33,776 bases of DNA from Bifidobacteriaceae bacterium. GTDB lineage: Bacteria > Actinomycetota > Actinomycetes > Actinomycetales > WQXJ01. Of this stretch, positions 1 to 8,857 are shown piece after piece. The notes beneath the pieces are model-generated. The model had not been told where the DNA came from and did not search any database. It saw nothing but the letters and a program-made list of their open reading frames with translations. The stretch covers positions 1 through 33,776 of the forward strand of contig JAISXH010000063.1 of the NCBI GenBank assembly GCA_031270825.1, in the 5' to 3' direction. A program made the translations under genes and the position numbers. Position 1 is the first letter of the stretch, and the number at the start of each line of letters is the position of its first letter.

Positions 1-2470
1 CGACCACCACATCCGCGCCCCCCAACTCAGACCAATCCACCCGCGACCAAGCCTTCACCCGCACCGTCACCTGACTCGAAGACATAGTCCCCGCCACCGG
101 ATACAACGACACATACGACGGATTCGACACCACCAACTCCCGCGAAACCGTGTCCTGATCACCCTCCGAATCAGTCACCGTCAACGACACCGTCACCGGC
201 CCCAAAGCCGAATACGTCCACCGCGGATCGGCCACCGACGAATCAACCACCCCATCGCCATCCAAATCCCACTCCCAAGCCACAATCGACCGACCCGAAG
301 CGGCCTGCGACTCATCCGTGAACACCACCAACCCACCAGGCACCGCCGCCACCGGATCAAACCCGAACCCAGCCGTCGGCTCATCCCCCGTCGACCCCCC
401 CAACACCACCGGGGTGATGACCACCCACAGCGCCGAAGCCGCATGTCCGGCCGGATCGCTCGCCACCGCCTGGACCGCCCTGATCCGGGCGGCCGGGTCG
501 CCAACGACTTGGAAAGACTCGCCTGTGGCGGTTACCGCCGAGTCGGTCAGCCGCCAGGTGACTGCGACCGGGTCGCCGTCCGGATCGCTGGCGCCAGCGG
601 TCAGGGTGACGCTGTCGCCCTCGTCGACTTGGATGATCGTGGCAGGCGCCGGAGTGGGCGCCAACACCGGCTTGGCGCCCGGTTTGGCCGCCACATCGAC
701 CACCGCGTAACCCACTGCGGAGCCGGCCGGCCCGGTCGCCCGGACCTGCACCGAACGGCTGCCGGCCCAGGCCGGGACAATCGAAGCCTGGGCGCCGGTC
801 GCGTCGTCGAAATCGCCGTCGGCGTCCAGATCCCAAGCGAAACTGGTGGCGCCAGGAGCCGCGACGCTCACCGTGATGGTGCTTCCGACCACACCCGAGG
901 CCGGGGCCGTGACCACAGGCTCGGGATAGATGGTGACGCTCTGAGTGGCCAACGACTGCTGCAAGCCGTCCGCCAGAGTGTCCATGGCGGCCGCCAGGGA
1001 CCGCATCGAGGCCGCCGTTGCCGGCGCCGTGGCGTTGCCGTCGGCGATCGTCGCCCCGAAAGTGGTCGACTGGCCGCTCAGGTCGATCGCCAAGAACTCG
1101 GCCAGGGACTGGCTTTGGGCGGCGGCGTCAATGCCCACCCGCTCCAACAGTTGCCGCGTGGCGGAATCCAACCCAGAAGACCGCAGTGTGTCCTGCAACG
1201 CCTTGGTCTGGGCCCAACGGTCGGCCATGTCGATGCCGGCCGCGGTCTCGGCCGCACCGACCGCCGCGCCGGAGGCGACCTGCTGGTCGAGCGCGTCCGC
1301 CAACAACTCGGACAACGCGGCCGCCGAACGCGCTTGCGCCAGCGCCGCGGCGCCATCGTTCGCCTGCTGTGCCCCTTGATACTTCTCCAGGGCCTCCAAC
1401 AACGCCTCGGCCAGCCTGTTCGACTGATCCATGTCCGTCAACCAGGAATACAGGGCGGCGTCGAAATCCGACTCTGGCGGATAGACGCCCATCGCCGAAG
1501 ACGGCAAAGCCGTCGCATCGGTGAAATCAGATCGCGGTGGATCGGCCGCCAGACCTCGGAAGTGCAGGGCCTGGTCAGCCGGAGCGTCAACCGCCCCCTG
1601 CAACGTCCACAATCGGGTGATGCCCATGCGGTTCTCGACCACGCCGTACAGAGCTTCGAAGATGAGGTATTGGACGGCCTCGGGCCCGGTTGTCGCCGTG
1701 CCGGCCAAGGTGTAGGCGACCACTAGAGCCGTCATGGCCGCCGTGGCGCGAGTCCAGTGCTCCTGCAGCTCCGTGGCCTCTTGTTTCATGGCGGCGATAT
1801 CGGCAGCGGGCAAACCCGGCACCGGAAGACTGGTGTCCACGGTGAAGGCGTTCCGCAGGATCGAATCCTCGCCGGCGTCGAATTGCCCATTCTGGCAGGA
1901 ATCTTCGACCAGGTCGTAGGTGCCTGAAGGGATACTTCCGTCCGGACCGGTGATCCCGACCTGCTCGTATTCCACCGGCGAGCCGATCAACCCCGTGACG
2001 AACGTGTTCGGGGCGCCAGACACGTCGTTCAGGGCGCCGCCTGAGAAGCCGGCCGGCACCACGTAGATGTCTGAGGCGGTGAAAGTGAAGTCGCAGGCGC
2101 GGGTCAGGATCCCGTACTCGACGTAGATGATCTCGTTCGGGCCGTAGACCGGCTTGCTCATGTCGAACTGGCTGGCGTCGGCGCGGCTGGTCTGCGGAGC
2201 GATCAGCATGCTGGCCGCGACCACCGAGACAGCCCCCACGGCCGCCACCGCGAGGCGCCAGGCCCGCACCGGGCGCCGCCCACGTGATCCACGCGGCCCT
2301 AAGGAGCCCGCAGGCTCTTGCCCGCCCGTTCCAGCGCGGGTGGATTTCCCGGCTATGAGGCTTCTCAGCAGAGCCGCCGGAGCCGTCCGCCACAGCCGTG
2401 CCCGCCCTGCGGACCTGGACGAATGCGAAGAATTGGGGGAACTGGGGGACATAAACGACCAAGCAGTCAT
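1..2470 (-). CDS. Secreted PKD-domain protein, 3' end outside the window
   Basis: The minus frame is open from 2470 to the left edge (823 codons, no stop seen), so the C-terminus is missing. An N-terminal hydrophobic segment (RAWRLAVAAVGAVSVVAA) ends in a likely signal-peptidase site after ADA, so the protein is probably exported. Next comes a domain with few recognisable features (starts SQFDMSKPVYGPNEIIY), then a long Ala/Gln-rich helical stretch (about residues 290-500). After that are beta-sandwich repeats with DLDADGDFDD and DLDGDGVVD calcium-type loops; the last one, with WEWDLDGDG and ending VTDSEGDQDTVSRELVVSN, is a typical PKD fold. Start: ATG at 2470 follows an in-frame TAA closely and has a weak AAGG upstream. 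ATG 2452 and GTG 2269 are alternatives, and the GTG would give a signal peptide of ordinary length. A surface or adhesion role is inference. Confidence 0.72.
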   Translation of the reverse strand, partial: MTAWSFMSPSSPNSSHSSRSAGRARLWRTAPAALLRSLIAGKSTRAGTGGQEPAGSLGPRGSRGRRPVRAWRLAVAAVGAVSVVAASMLIAPQTSRADASQFDMSKPVYGPNEIIYVEYGILTRACDFTFTASDIYVVPAGFSGGALNDVSGAPNTFVTGLIGSPVEYEQVGITGPDGSIPSGTYDLVEDSCQNGQFDAGEDSILRNAFTVDTSLPVPGLPAADIAAMKQEATELQEHWTRATAAMTALVVAYTLAGTATTGPEAVQYLIFEALYGVVENRMGITRLWTLQGAVDAPADQALHFRGLAADPPRSDFTDATALPSSAMGVYPPESDFDAALYSWLTDMDQSNRLAEALLEALEKYQGAQQANDGAAALAQARSAAALSELLADALDQQVASGAAVGAAETAAGIDMADRWAQTKALQDTLRSSGLDSATRQLLERVGIDAAAQSQSLAEFLAIDLSGQSTTFGATIADGNATAPATAASMRSLAAAMDTLADGLQQSLATQSVTIYPEPVVTAPASGVVGSTITVSVAAPGATSFAWDLDADGDFDDATGAQASIVPAWAGSRSVQVRATGPAGSAVGYAVVDVAAKPGAKPVLAPTPAPATIIQVDEGDSVTLTAGASDPDGDPVAVTWRLTDSAVTATGESFQVVGDPAARIRAVQAVASDPAGHAASALWVVITPVVLGGSTGDEPTAGFGFDPVAAVPGGLVVFTDESQAASGRSIVAWEWDLDGDGVVDSSVADPRWTYSALGPVTVSLTVTDSEGDQDTVSRELVVSNPSYVSLYPVAGTMSSSQVTVRVKAWSRVDWSELGGADVVV

Positions 2471-2566
2471 CGGTGTTCTGCCTTCGGGGGTTTAGGGGCA
2501 TCCCGGCATTGGGTGAAAAGCTAGCCAGATCGGGGCACCATCAGCGGACGTTTTCCAAGGATTACG

Positions 2567-2594
2567 ACTGTAGCATGAACAATCTTCCGGTCAA
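2567..2594 (-). promoter_or_regulatory. Probable sigma70-type promoter of the PKD gene
   Basis: On the minus strand, TTGACC (2594-2589) and TACAGT (2572-2567) are separated by 16 bp. Transcription would begin near 2560 and leave a leader of about 90 nt before ATG 2470. This stretch is more AT-rich than its surroundings. Assigned by eye only. Confidence 0.45.
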
Positions 2595-2680
2595 ACTTTC
2601 CCTGATTCGGCCTAAGCGCGGCGCACGGCCGGGGCAAACGATTCGACCGCTCCTAAGGCCGCTAGCGCCTGGCGGAGCGC

Positions 2681-5329
2681 TCAGCGGGCGAGCGCCACCA
2701 GCGGGGGCACACGGACGGCGCGGATCGCCGGAGCGATTGCCGCCACGACTCCGGCCAGGGCTCCTGCCAGCACCATCACCCCCAGGTCGGCCCAGGGCAG
2801 GGCCAATTCGGTGATGCCTTGATCTCGCAAGGCCCGGGCCAGCCCGGCGCCGACGCCAAGGCCGATGGACGCCCCCAGGACGGCTCCTCCCAGCGCCAAT
2901 AGCACCGATTCCAGAGCCACCGTGGCCGCGGTCAGGCCACGGCCCAGGCCGATCGCTCGCAACAGCCCCAATTCGCGCTGCCGCTCAATAACCGACAGCG
3001 CCAATGTGTTCACAATTCCCATCACAGCGATGACCACGGATAAAGCGAGCAAGCCATAGATCACCGCCAGGATCAACTCCACCATCCCGTTGGCCTCCGC
3101 TATCAACTCGGCGCGGTCTTGGACCGTCAGAATCATGAAAGGGGCGGCGGCGGCCGCGACATCGGCTCTGGTCGCAGTCGCGTCGGCGCCATCCCCGAAC
3201 CGGACCAAGGCTTCAAAGGACCAGTCCGCCAGCGGTCCGACCACCTGCCCGAACACATCCGGTCCCACTATCAGCTGCTCGCCTCCCAAACCGCGCCCGT
3301 AGAGGCCCCCGATTTCCACCTCGACCTGGCCGGCATCGCCCACCAACACCAGTCGGCTGCCCACCGTCCAGCCGAAGTCCTTGGCCGCGCCTTCTTCCGC
3401 CAGCACCCGGCCCCCTTCGAACGGGGAACCGCTCGCGCCCGTGTCGACATCCAGGTCAAGGGTGTCGCCGATGGCCTCTCCCGGCACACTGCCCATGTAA
3501 ACCGGCAGGCCAGACACAGTCGCGGCGCCGGCCGCCACCGGATCGACCCGTTCAACGCCGGCCACGTCCTCGATCGCGGCAACGGCCGCACCTGGAATCA
3601 ACAAGCCGGCCGTGGACGCCGTCGAAACGAACAGGTCAGACCGCACCAACCGATCCAAGTCGGTGGCGGAAGACGCCTTCATCGAGTTGGCCACCACCGC
3701 CGACACGCTCATCAGCGCCAACCCAATCATCAGCGCGCTGGCCGTGGCCGCGTCCCGCCGGGGATTGCGCTGCAGGTTGCGCACGGCCAAACGGCCGATC
3801 GGCGGCGCCACGCGCCCGAACACCGCCCCGGCCGCGCGGGCGCCAGCGGAAGCCAGGAGCGGCCCGGCTACGATCGCGCCAACCACTATGGCCACGCCGC
3901 CCGCTCCCACCAACGCCGCCGGCGCCGCGTCGACCACCGCTCCGGCCCAGGTGGCGGCGACGCCCATGGCCAGAACGATCCCTCCGGCCCAGGCCCGCCC
4001 GCGCTTCAGCCGGCCGAATTCCGCCTCCACTTGGCGCAGCGCCTCGACTGGGGCGACCCGGCCAGCCCGCCTGGCCGGCACTGCCGCCGCCGCCATGGTC
4101 ACCGCCACGCCCACCACCAACGCCAAGGCGACATCTGTCCAGCGAGTGACCGCATGGTCGCCTAGGTCCAGGCCCACGGCGCTGATTCCGCGCACCGCCA
4201 GGGTCGCCAATCCCTTGCCGGCCAGAATTCCCAATGCCGCCCCGACCGCGCCGATCACCGCGCCTTGGGCCGCCACCACCGCGAACACTTGCTTTCCCGA
4301 CGCGCCCAGCGCGCGCAGCAGGGCGTAACGCGCGGTCTGCCGCCGCACCGTGATATTGAAGGTGTTGAAGATGATGAAACCGGCGACGAACAGCGCCACC
4401 ACCGCGAACACCGTCAGCACGGCGCCGATCGCCCCGATCGCGGCCCGCAGGTCCGCCGTGTAGCCCTCGCGCAGTTCGTCGCCCGTCACCACCACGAACG
4501 GTCCCGCCTGGCCCTGGGCCCCACCAGAGTCAAAGCCGCCGATGCCGTCCGCCCCGTCACCGTTCGCGCTCCCGCTGGCGCCGGCGAGAGCCGCCGTCAC
4601 GCGGTCGGCCAGCGCCGCTGGCCCGCCCGCGGCCGTCCCCGCCTCGTCAACTTCCGAGTAGATCGCCAACCGGGCCACTCCGCCCCCGGCCGCATACAGG
4701 TCCAGCGCCTGGTCGGCGGTGAAAAACGTGAGGGACGCGCCCAGGAACCCGGCGGCATCGGACTCCAAAATCCCCACAACGGTCACGTCCAACACCGCCT
4801 CGCCGGTGAAAACCGTGGTGGCGTCCCCGACGGCGAGGCCGCCACGCCGGGCGGTGTCCTCCATCACCGCGACCTCGCCGACGGCCGCGGGTCCGCGCCC
4901 GGCGGCCACCCGGACGGCCGATCCGCGCTCGTATGAGCCCCAGGACAGCCCCAGGCCCGGAGCGCCCGCGCCGACTCCGGCGATGGCCGTGCCGTCCGCG
5001 CCCGCCAACACCGCGCCGCCGCGGATGTCTGGGACCACGCGGTCAACGCCGTCCACCTGCTCGACCCGTTCGGCCAGCGACAAAGCGACGGTCTGCTCGA
5101 CCGCGTCCCCCAACCAGTCCTGGGTCAGGACGGCCTGGCCGTCTTCGGCCGGAACCACATAGACGTCGGCGTCGAATTGGAACTCGATCAGATCTTGGAA
5201 GGCCCCGGCTATGCCTTCGCGCAGTTGCATGGTCCCGGATAAGAAGGCTATGCCCATCACGACCGCGGCCAGTGACATGGCATAGCGCCCGGCCTGGGCC
5301 GTCAGCTCTTTGAGCGCCACCCGCAGCAC
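2681..5329 (-). CDS. FtsX/MacB-type ABC transporter permease
   Basis: 882 residues. It is the membrane half of an ABC exporter of the lipoprotein/antimicrobial-peptide type. An N-terminal membrane helix (about 17-38) is followed by an extracytoplasmic domain. The first FtsX block lies at about 290-420 (helices around ALFVAGFIIFNTFNITV, then RYALLRALGASGKQ). A central pair of helices and a second extracytoplasmic domain with MacB-like features (about 540-750) follow. A second FtsX block ends the protein (NTLALSVIERQRELGLLRAIG, then two helices). The duplicated FtsX layout and length are normal for actinobacterial members. The start is GTG at 5329, one base after the TGA of the ATPase gene, so the two are probably translationally coupled. 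The substrate cannot be told from sequence. Confidence 0.9.
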   Translation of the reverse strand: MLRVALKELTAQAGRYAMSLAAVVMGIAFLSGTMQLREGIAGAFQDLIEFQFDADVYVVPAEDGQAVLTQDWLGDAVEQTVALSLAERVEQVDGVDRVVPDIRGGAVLAGADGTAIAGVGAGAPGLGLSWGSYERGSAVRVAAGRGPAAVGEVAVMEDTARRGGLAVGDATTVFTGEAVLDVTVVGILESDAAGFLGASLTFFTADQALDLYAAGGGVARLAIYSEVDEAGTAAGGPAALADRVTAALAGASGSANGDGADGIGGFDSGGAQGQAGPFVVVTGDELREGYTADLRAAIGAIGAVLTVFAVVALFVAGFIIFNTFNITVRRQTARYALLRALGASGKQVFAVVAAQGAVIGAVGAALGILAGKGLATLAVRGISAVGLDLGDHAVTRWTDVALALVVGVAVTMAAAAVPARRAGRVAPVEALRQVEAEFGRLKRGRAWAGGIVLAMGVAATWAGAVVDAAPAALVGAGGVAIVVGAIVAGPLLASAGARAAGAVFGRVAPPIGRLAVRNLQRNPRRDAATASALMIGLALMSVSAVVANSMKASSATDLDRLVRSDLFVSTASTAGLLIPGAAVAAIEDVAGVERVDPVAAGAATVSGLPVYMGSVPGEAIGDTLDLDVDTGASGSPFEGGRVLAEEGAAKDFGWTVGSRLVLVGDAGQVEVEIGGLYGRGLGGEQLIVGPDVFGQVVGPLADWSFEALVRFGDGADATATRADVAAAAAPFMILTVQDRAELIAEANGMVELILAVIYGLLALSVVIAVMGIVNTLALSVIERQRELGLLRAIGLGRGLTAATVALESVLLALGGAVLGASIGLGVGAGLARALRDQGITELALPWADLGVMVLAGALAGVVAAIAPAIRAVRVPPLVALAR

Positions 5330-5330
5330 G

Positions 5331-6230
5331 TCAGGCCGCCAAGAAGGTCAGCACGTCTTCACGGGTTGGCTTCACCCGTTCGCCGGCAACGGCGCCATCG
5401 GCTAGGAACACCACCCTGTCGGCCCAGGCCGCCGCGCCCGGGTCATGCGTCACCATCACCACCGTCTGGCCCAGTTCGTCGACCGCTTGACGCAGAAAGC
5501 GCAGGATCTGTTGGGCCGCCGCCGAATCGAGGTTGCCGGTCGGCTCGTCCGCGAAGACCACCGCCGGGCGGGCGGCCAAGGCCCGCGCGCAGGCCACCCG
5601 CTGGCACTGGCCGCCGGAGAGCTGGGCCGGCCGGTGGCGCAGGCGGTCCCGCAGCCCCAGGGTGTCGACCAGGCGGTCCAACCACTCCAGGTCACGGGCC
5701 TTGCGGCCGATTTCGAGCGGCAGAGTGATGTTCTCCCAGGCCGTCAGCGTGGGCACCAAGTTGAATTCCTGAAAGACGAAGCCGAGCCGGTCACGTCTGA
5801 GCCCGGTCAACTCCCGAGCCGAGGCGCCGGCCAGCGCCACCCCCTCCAGCAGCACTTCGCCCGCGCTGGGCCGGTCCAGCGCCGCCATCACGTGCAGCAA
5901 GCTTGACTTGCCGGAGCCGGACGGCCCCATGATCGCGGTCAACTTGGCCCGTTCGATGTCCAAGTCGACCCCGCGCAGCGCGTGCACCGCCGCCTCCCCG
6001 GCACCGTAGACCTTGGTCAGCCCACGCGCCCGTACCGCCGGGTCCCGGCCCGCCACCAGCGACGATGCCGTGCCCGCCTTGTCTGCCGCCGGCAAGGCAG
6101 GCGGTCGTCGCGTCAGCGGCGTTTGTCCCGCCAGCGGGGGTTGTCGCGTCAGCGGCGGTTGTCGAGTGAGCGGCGGTGGCGGCGGGACGGGTGGCTGTGT
6201 GAACTGCGGCCGGCCGGTCTCGGCGGACAT
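5331..6230 (-). CDS. ABC transporter ATP-binding protein (LolD/MacB class)
   Basis: 299 residues; the nucleotide-binding partner of the permease immediately downstream. Walker A GPSGSGKSS, Q-loop FVFQEFNLVP, signature LSGGQCQRVACARAL, Walker B VVFADEPTGNLD and the H-loop VMVTHD are all present, so it should be an active ATPase. The first ~65 residues are not part of the ABC fold: they are Pro-rich and contain hexapeptide repeats of the form PPLTRQ, mirrored by 18-bp DNA repeats at about 6105-6180. Start ATG 6230 has AAGGAG six bases upstream, which supports including the Pro-rich tail. It lies divergent from dnaK. Confidence 0.93.
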   Translation of the reverse strand: MSAETGRPQFTQPPVPPPPPLTRQPPLTRQPPLAGQTPLTRRPPALPAADKAGTASSLVAGRDPAVRARGLTKVYGAGEAAVHALRGVDLDIERAKLTAIMGPSGSGKSSLLHVMAALDRPSAGEVLLEGVALAGASARELTGLRRDRLGFVFQEFNLVPTLTAWENITLPLEIGRKARDLEWLDRLVDTLGLRDRLRHRPAQLSGGQCQRVACARALAARPAVVFADEPTGNLDSAAAQQILRFLRQAVDELGQTVVMVTHDPGAAAWADRVVFLADGAVAGERVKPTREDVLTFLAA

Positions 6231-6769
6231 GGGGGACTCCTTCGGCTAGGCGAGGGTGTGGCGCCTCCCATCCTGTCGGCGCACCCCACCCTGAGCGCTA
6301 CCGGGTATCACCCGGAAATCTGATCCGCCCGGACTCAGGGTCTTCCCCCATCCGAAGAGTCACAGCCCGGGGCGACGGCCGACACCAACCTTGCCAGCCA
6401 ATCGCAGCTCGGCCACATCCATACTCACCGATCGCCTGCAGCTGGGGCCTCCGCGCCTGCCGGCGCCACAGCGGCAGTCGGTCGAAAGCGCCTTCCGCCT
6501 GATCGCATCCGAGTTCCCCGAACCCCACTTCCTCCAACCCCACCAGCAACGGGCACTACCGGCCGAGTTCGCCCGCGCCGGCGCCGCCGGCGTCCGAACG
6601 GTCAGTCTGTGAGACGGCGCCGCGCCGGCGCCAGACCTGAGCGACAAGAGCGCAAGATTGCAGTGTGACTTGGGTCATAGTGAGCTCCCCGACGGCCACC
6701 ACGCCAGCCACGCCGGCCGCCGCCACAGCCGCAGCCGCGGCGGCCGCCAGCGGGTAAGCCCACGGCAAA
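6231..6769. other. Intergenic region between ABC exporter and dnaK operators
   Basis: No convincing gene. A dyad CCGGGT-ATC-ACCCGG lies at 6301-6315, about 70 bp ahead of the ABC start, and TGAC-TTGG-GTCA at 6666-6677. A plus-strand frame 6391-6612 (TTG start, 73 residues) has moderately high GC3 but no ribosome-binding site and no family I recognise. It could be a gene remnant or chance. Confidence 0.4.
6301..6315. promoter_or_regulatory. Inverted repeat, possible operator of the ABC exporter
   Basis: CCGGGT and ACCCGG arms separated by three bases form a perfect 6-bp dyad. It sits in the 5' region of the ABC exporter genes. Exporters of this class often have a dedicated regulator, but none is encoded next to it here. 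The operator role is inference. Confidence 0.25.
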
Positions 6770-6790
6770 CTTGAGTCGCCCAGACTCAAT
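6770..6790. promoter_or_regulatory. HAIR operator 1 (HspR site) of the dnaK operon
   Basis: CTTGAGT-N7-ACTCAAT, one mismatch from the HspR-associated inverted repeat CTTGAGT-N7-ACTCAAG. It starts 53 bp before HAIR 2, about five helical turns, so both lie on the same face of the DNA. Confidence 0.85.
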
Positions 6791-6795
6791 GCCGC

Positions 6796-6824
6796 TTGAC
6801 GCCAAGTCGGCAAGAGAGGAAACT
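6796..6824 (+). promoter_or_regulatory. Possible dnaK promoter between the two HAIR sites
   Basis: TTGACG (6796-6801), a 17-bp spacer and GAAACT (6819-6824). The -35 is good and the -10 weak (3 of 6). The -10 overlaps the first bases of HAIR 2, so bound HspR would block polymerase. The leader would be about 145 nt. Confidence 0.35.
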
Positions 6825-6843
6825 TGAGCCTGGTTGACTCAAC
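6823..6843. promoter_or_regulatory. HAIR operator 2 (HspR site) of the dnaK operon
   Basis: CTTGAGC-N7-ACTCAAC: one mismatch per arm from the HAIR consensus, with spacing kept. It lies 131 bp before the dnaK start codon. Confidence 0.82.
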
Positions 6844-6974
6844 CGAGAGAGCCATCGGTGGCCGGCCGGGCCGCCAGCCCACCCTGGTCGGTTCGGCCGG
6901 TCACCCGTGGCTCTCGCGCGCAACCAACTCAACCGAACAGGCGAGGCAAAGAAGAACTAGAAGGGAAACCAAAC

Positions 6975-8855
6975 ATGGCACGAGCAGTCGGAATCGATCT
7001 GGGAACCACCAACTCCGTGGTGGCCACGCTCGAAGGTGGCGAACCCACCGTCATCACCAACGCTGAGGGACAGCGCACAACCCCATCCGTGGTGGCGTTC
7101 TCAAAGACCGGCGAGGTGCTGGTCGGCGAGGTCGCCAAGCGCCAGGCGGTCACCAACGTGGACCGCACCATCAGTTCGGTCAAACGCCACATGGGCACCG
7201 ACTGGACCGTCGACATCGACGGCAAGAAATACACCGCCCAGGAAATCTCCGCCCGCATTCTGGGCAAACTGAAGACGGATGCCGAAGCCTATCTGGGTGA
7301 GACAGTGACCGATGCCGTCATCACCGTTCCGGCGTATTTCAACGACGCCCAGCGCCAGGCCACCAAAGAAGCTGGCGAGATCGCCGGCCTCAAGGTGCTC
7401 CGCATCATCAACGAGCCGACCGCGGCGGCCTTGGCCTACGGCCTCGACAAGTCCACCGAAGACGAGTTGATCCTGGTCTTCGACCTGGGCGGCGGCACCT
7501 TCGACGTGTCCCTGCTGGAGGTCGGCAAGGAAGAAGACGGCTTCTCCACCATCCAGGTCCGCGCCACCTCTGGCGACAACCAACTGGGCGGCGACGATTG
7601 GGACGCCCGCATTGTCGACTTCCTGGTCGGCGAGGTCAAGAAGTCCTCCGGGGTCGATTTGTCCAAGGACAAAGTGGCCATGCAGCGCCTCAAGGAAGCC
7701 GCTGAGCAGGCCAAGAAGGAGCTTTCCACGGCCACGGCGACCACTATCTCGATGCAGTACCTGTCGATGAACGAGAACGGCCCCATCCACTTGGACACCA
7801 AGCTGACGCGGGCCCAATTCGAAGACATGACCAAGGACTTGCTGGAGCGGACGCGCCCGCCCTTCGAGTCGGTGATCGCCGACGCCGGCATTTCGGTCTC
7901 TGAGATCTCCCACGTCATCCTGGTGGGCGGCTCGACCCGCATGCCGGCGGTGGCCCAAATGGTCAAGAACCTGACCGGCGGCAAGGACCCCAACAAGGGC
8001 GTCAACCCGGACGAAGTGGTCGCGATCGGGGCCGCTTTACAGGCCGGCGTGATCATGGGCGAACGCAAGGACGTCCTGCTGATCGATGTCACGCCGCTAT
8101 CCCTGGGCATTGAGACCAAGGGCGGGATCATGACCAAGTTGATCGACCGGAACACGGCCATCCCGACCAAACGCAGCGAGATCTTCTCCACTGCCGAAGA
8201 CAACCAGCCTTCGGTGCTGATCCAGGTCTACCAGGGCGAACGCGAATTCGCTCGCGACAACAAGGCGCTCGGCACTTTCGAGTTGACCGGCATTGCCCCG
8301 GCCCCTCGCGGCATCCCCCAGATCGAGGTGACCTTCGACATCGACGCGAACGGCATCGTCCACGTCTCGGCCAAGGATCGCGGCACCGGCAAAGAGCAGT
8401 CCATGACCATTTCCGGCGGCTCGGCTCTGCCCAAGGATGAGATCGACCGCATGGTCAAGGACGCCGAGGCGCACTCCCAGGACGACAAGAAGCGCCGCGC
8501 CGAAAGTGAACTGCGGAACACCGCCGAGCAGTTGGTTTACCAGACCGAGGCGCTCTTGACCGACACCGGCGACAAACTGCCGGAAGACCTCAAGACCGAG
8601 GTCAACGACAAGATCGCCGCCGTCCGGAAAGCGCTCGAGGGCGCCGACATCGAACCGGTCAAGCAGGCTCAGTCCGAACTCAGCGCCAGCGCGCAGAAGA
8701 TCGGCCAGCTGGTTTACGCCCAGCAGTCCGCCGATGCCGCCGGGTCGGCTTCCGGCGCCGGTCCGGCTTCCAGCGCCGGCTCGTCGGCCAGCGCCGGCGC
8801 GGGCCCCGACGACGACATCGTCGACGCCGACGTGATCGACGAGGACCAGGTCTGA
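6975..8855 (+). CDS. dnaK: Chaperone DnaK (Hsp70)
   Basis: 626 residues, normal for actinobacterial DnaK. It is the ATP-dependent cytoplasmic chaperone that works with DnaJ and GrpE. The actin-like ATPase domain opens with [11 protein letters not shown] and carries the phosphate-2 motif [26 protein letters not shown] and the adenosine motif [12 protein letters not shown]. The substrate-binding domain has [14 protein letters not shown] and ends in a Gly/Ala/Ser-rich linker and the acidic tail [15 protein letters not shown], close to the EEVD-like ends of bacterial DnaK. The frame is open upstream to 6834, but the true start is ATG 6975: AAGGGA lies eight bases before it and the family N-terminus begins here. 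First gene of the HspR-controlled operon. Confidence 0.98.
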   Translation: MARAVGIDLGTTNSVVATLEGGEPTVITNAEGQRTTPSVVAFSKTGEVLVGEVAKRQAVTNVDRTISSVKRHMGTDWTVDIDGKKYTAQEISARILGKLKTDAEAYLGETVTDAVITVPAYFNDAQRQATKEAGEIAGLKVLRIINEPTAAALAYGLDKSTEDELILVFDLGGGTFDVSLLEVGKEEDGFSTIQVRATSGDNQLGGDDWDARIVDFLVGEVKKSSGVDLSKDKVAMQRLKEAAEQAKKELSTATATTISMQYLSMNENGPIHLDTKLTRAQFEDMTKDLLERTRPPFESVIADAGISVSEISHVILVGGSTRMPAVAQMVKNLTGGKDPNKGVNPDEVVAIGAALQAGVIMGERKDVLLIDVTPLSLGIETKGGIMTKLIDRNTAIPTKRSEIFSTAEDNQPSVLIQVYQGEREFARDNKALGTFELTGIAPAPRGIPQIEVTFDIDANGIVHVSAKDRGTGKEQSMTISGGSALPKDEIDRMVKDAEAHSQDDKKRRAESELRNTAEQLVYQTEALLTDTGDKLPEDLKTEVNDKIAAVRKALEGADIEPVKQAQSELSASAQKIGQLVYAQQSADAAGSASGAGPASSAGSSASAGAGPDDDIVDADVIDEDQV

Positions 8856-8857
8856 TC

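Noticed and set aside
443-1726. 427-codon plus-strand open frame
   Set aside because: Antisense shadow of the PKD gene; rich in Arg/Gly/His with no domain, while the minus frame gives coherent PKD sequence.
1587-2501. 304-codon minus-strand open frame
   Set aside because: Wrong frame of the same strand as the PKD gene: low complexity (Arg/Gly/His). The neighbouring frame gives a signal peptide and folded-domain sequence.
3119-4165. 348-codon plus-strand open frame
   Set aside because: Antisense of the FtsX permease, which has clear helices and motifs.
7101-7958. 285-codon minus-strand frame opposite dnaK
   Set aside because: Long antisense frames opposite dnaK are a known artefact of its codon bias; no family features.
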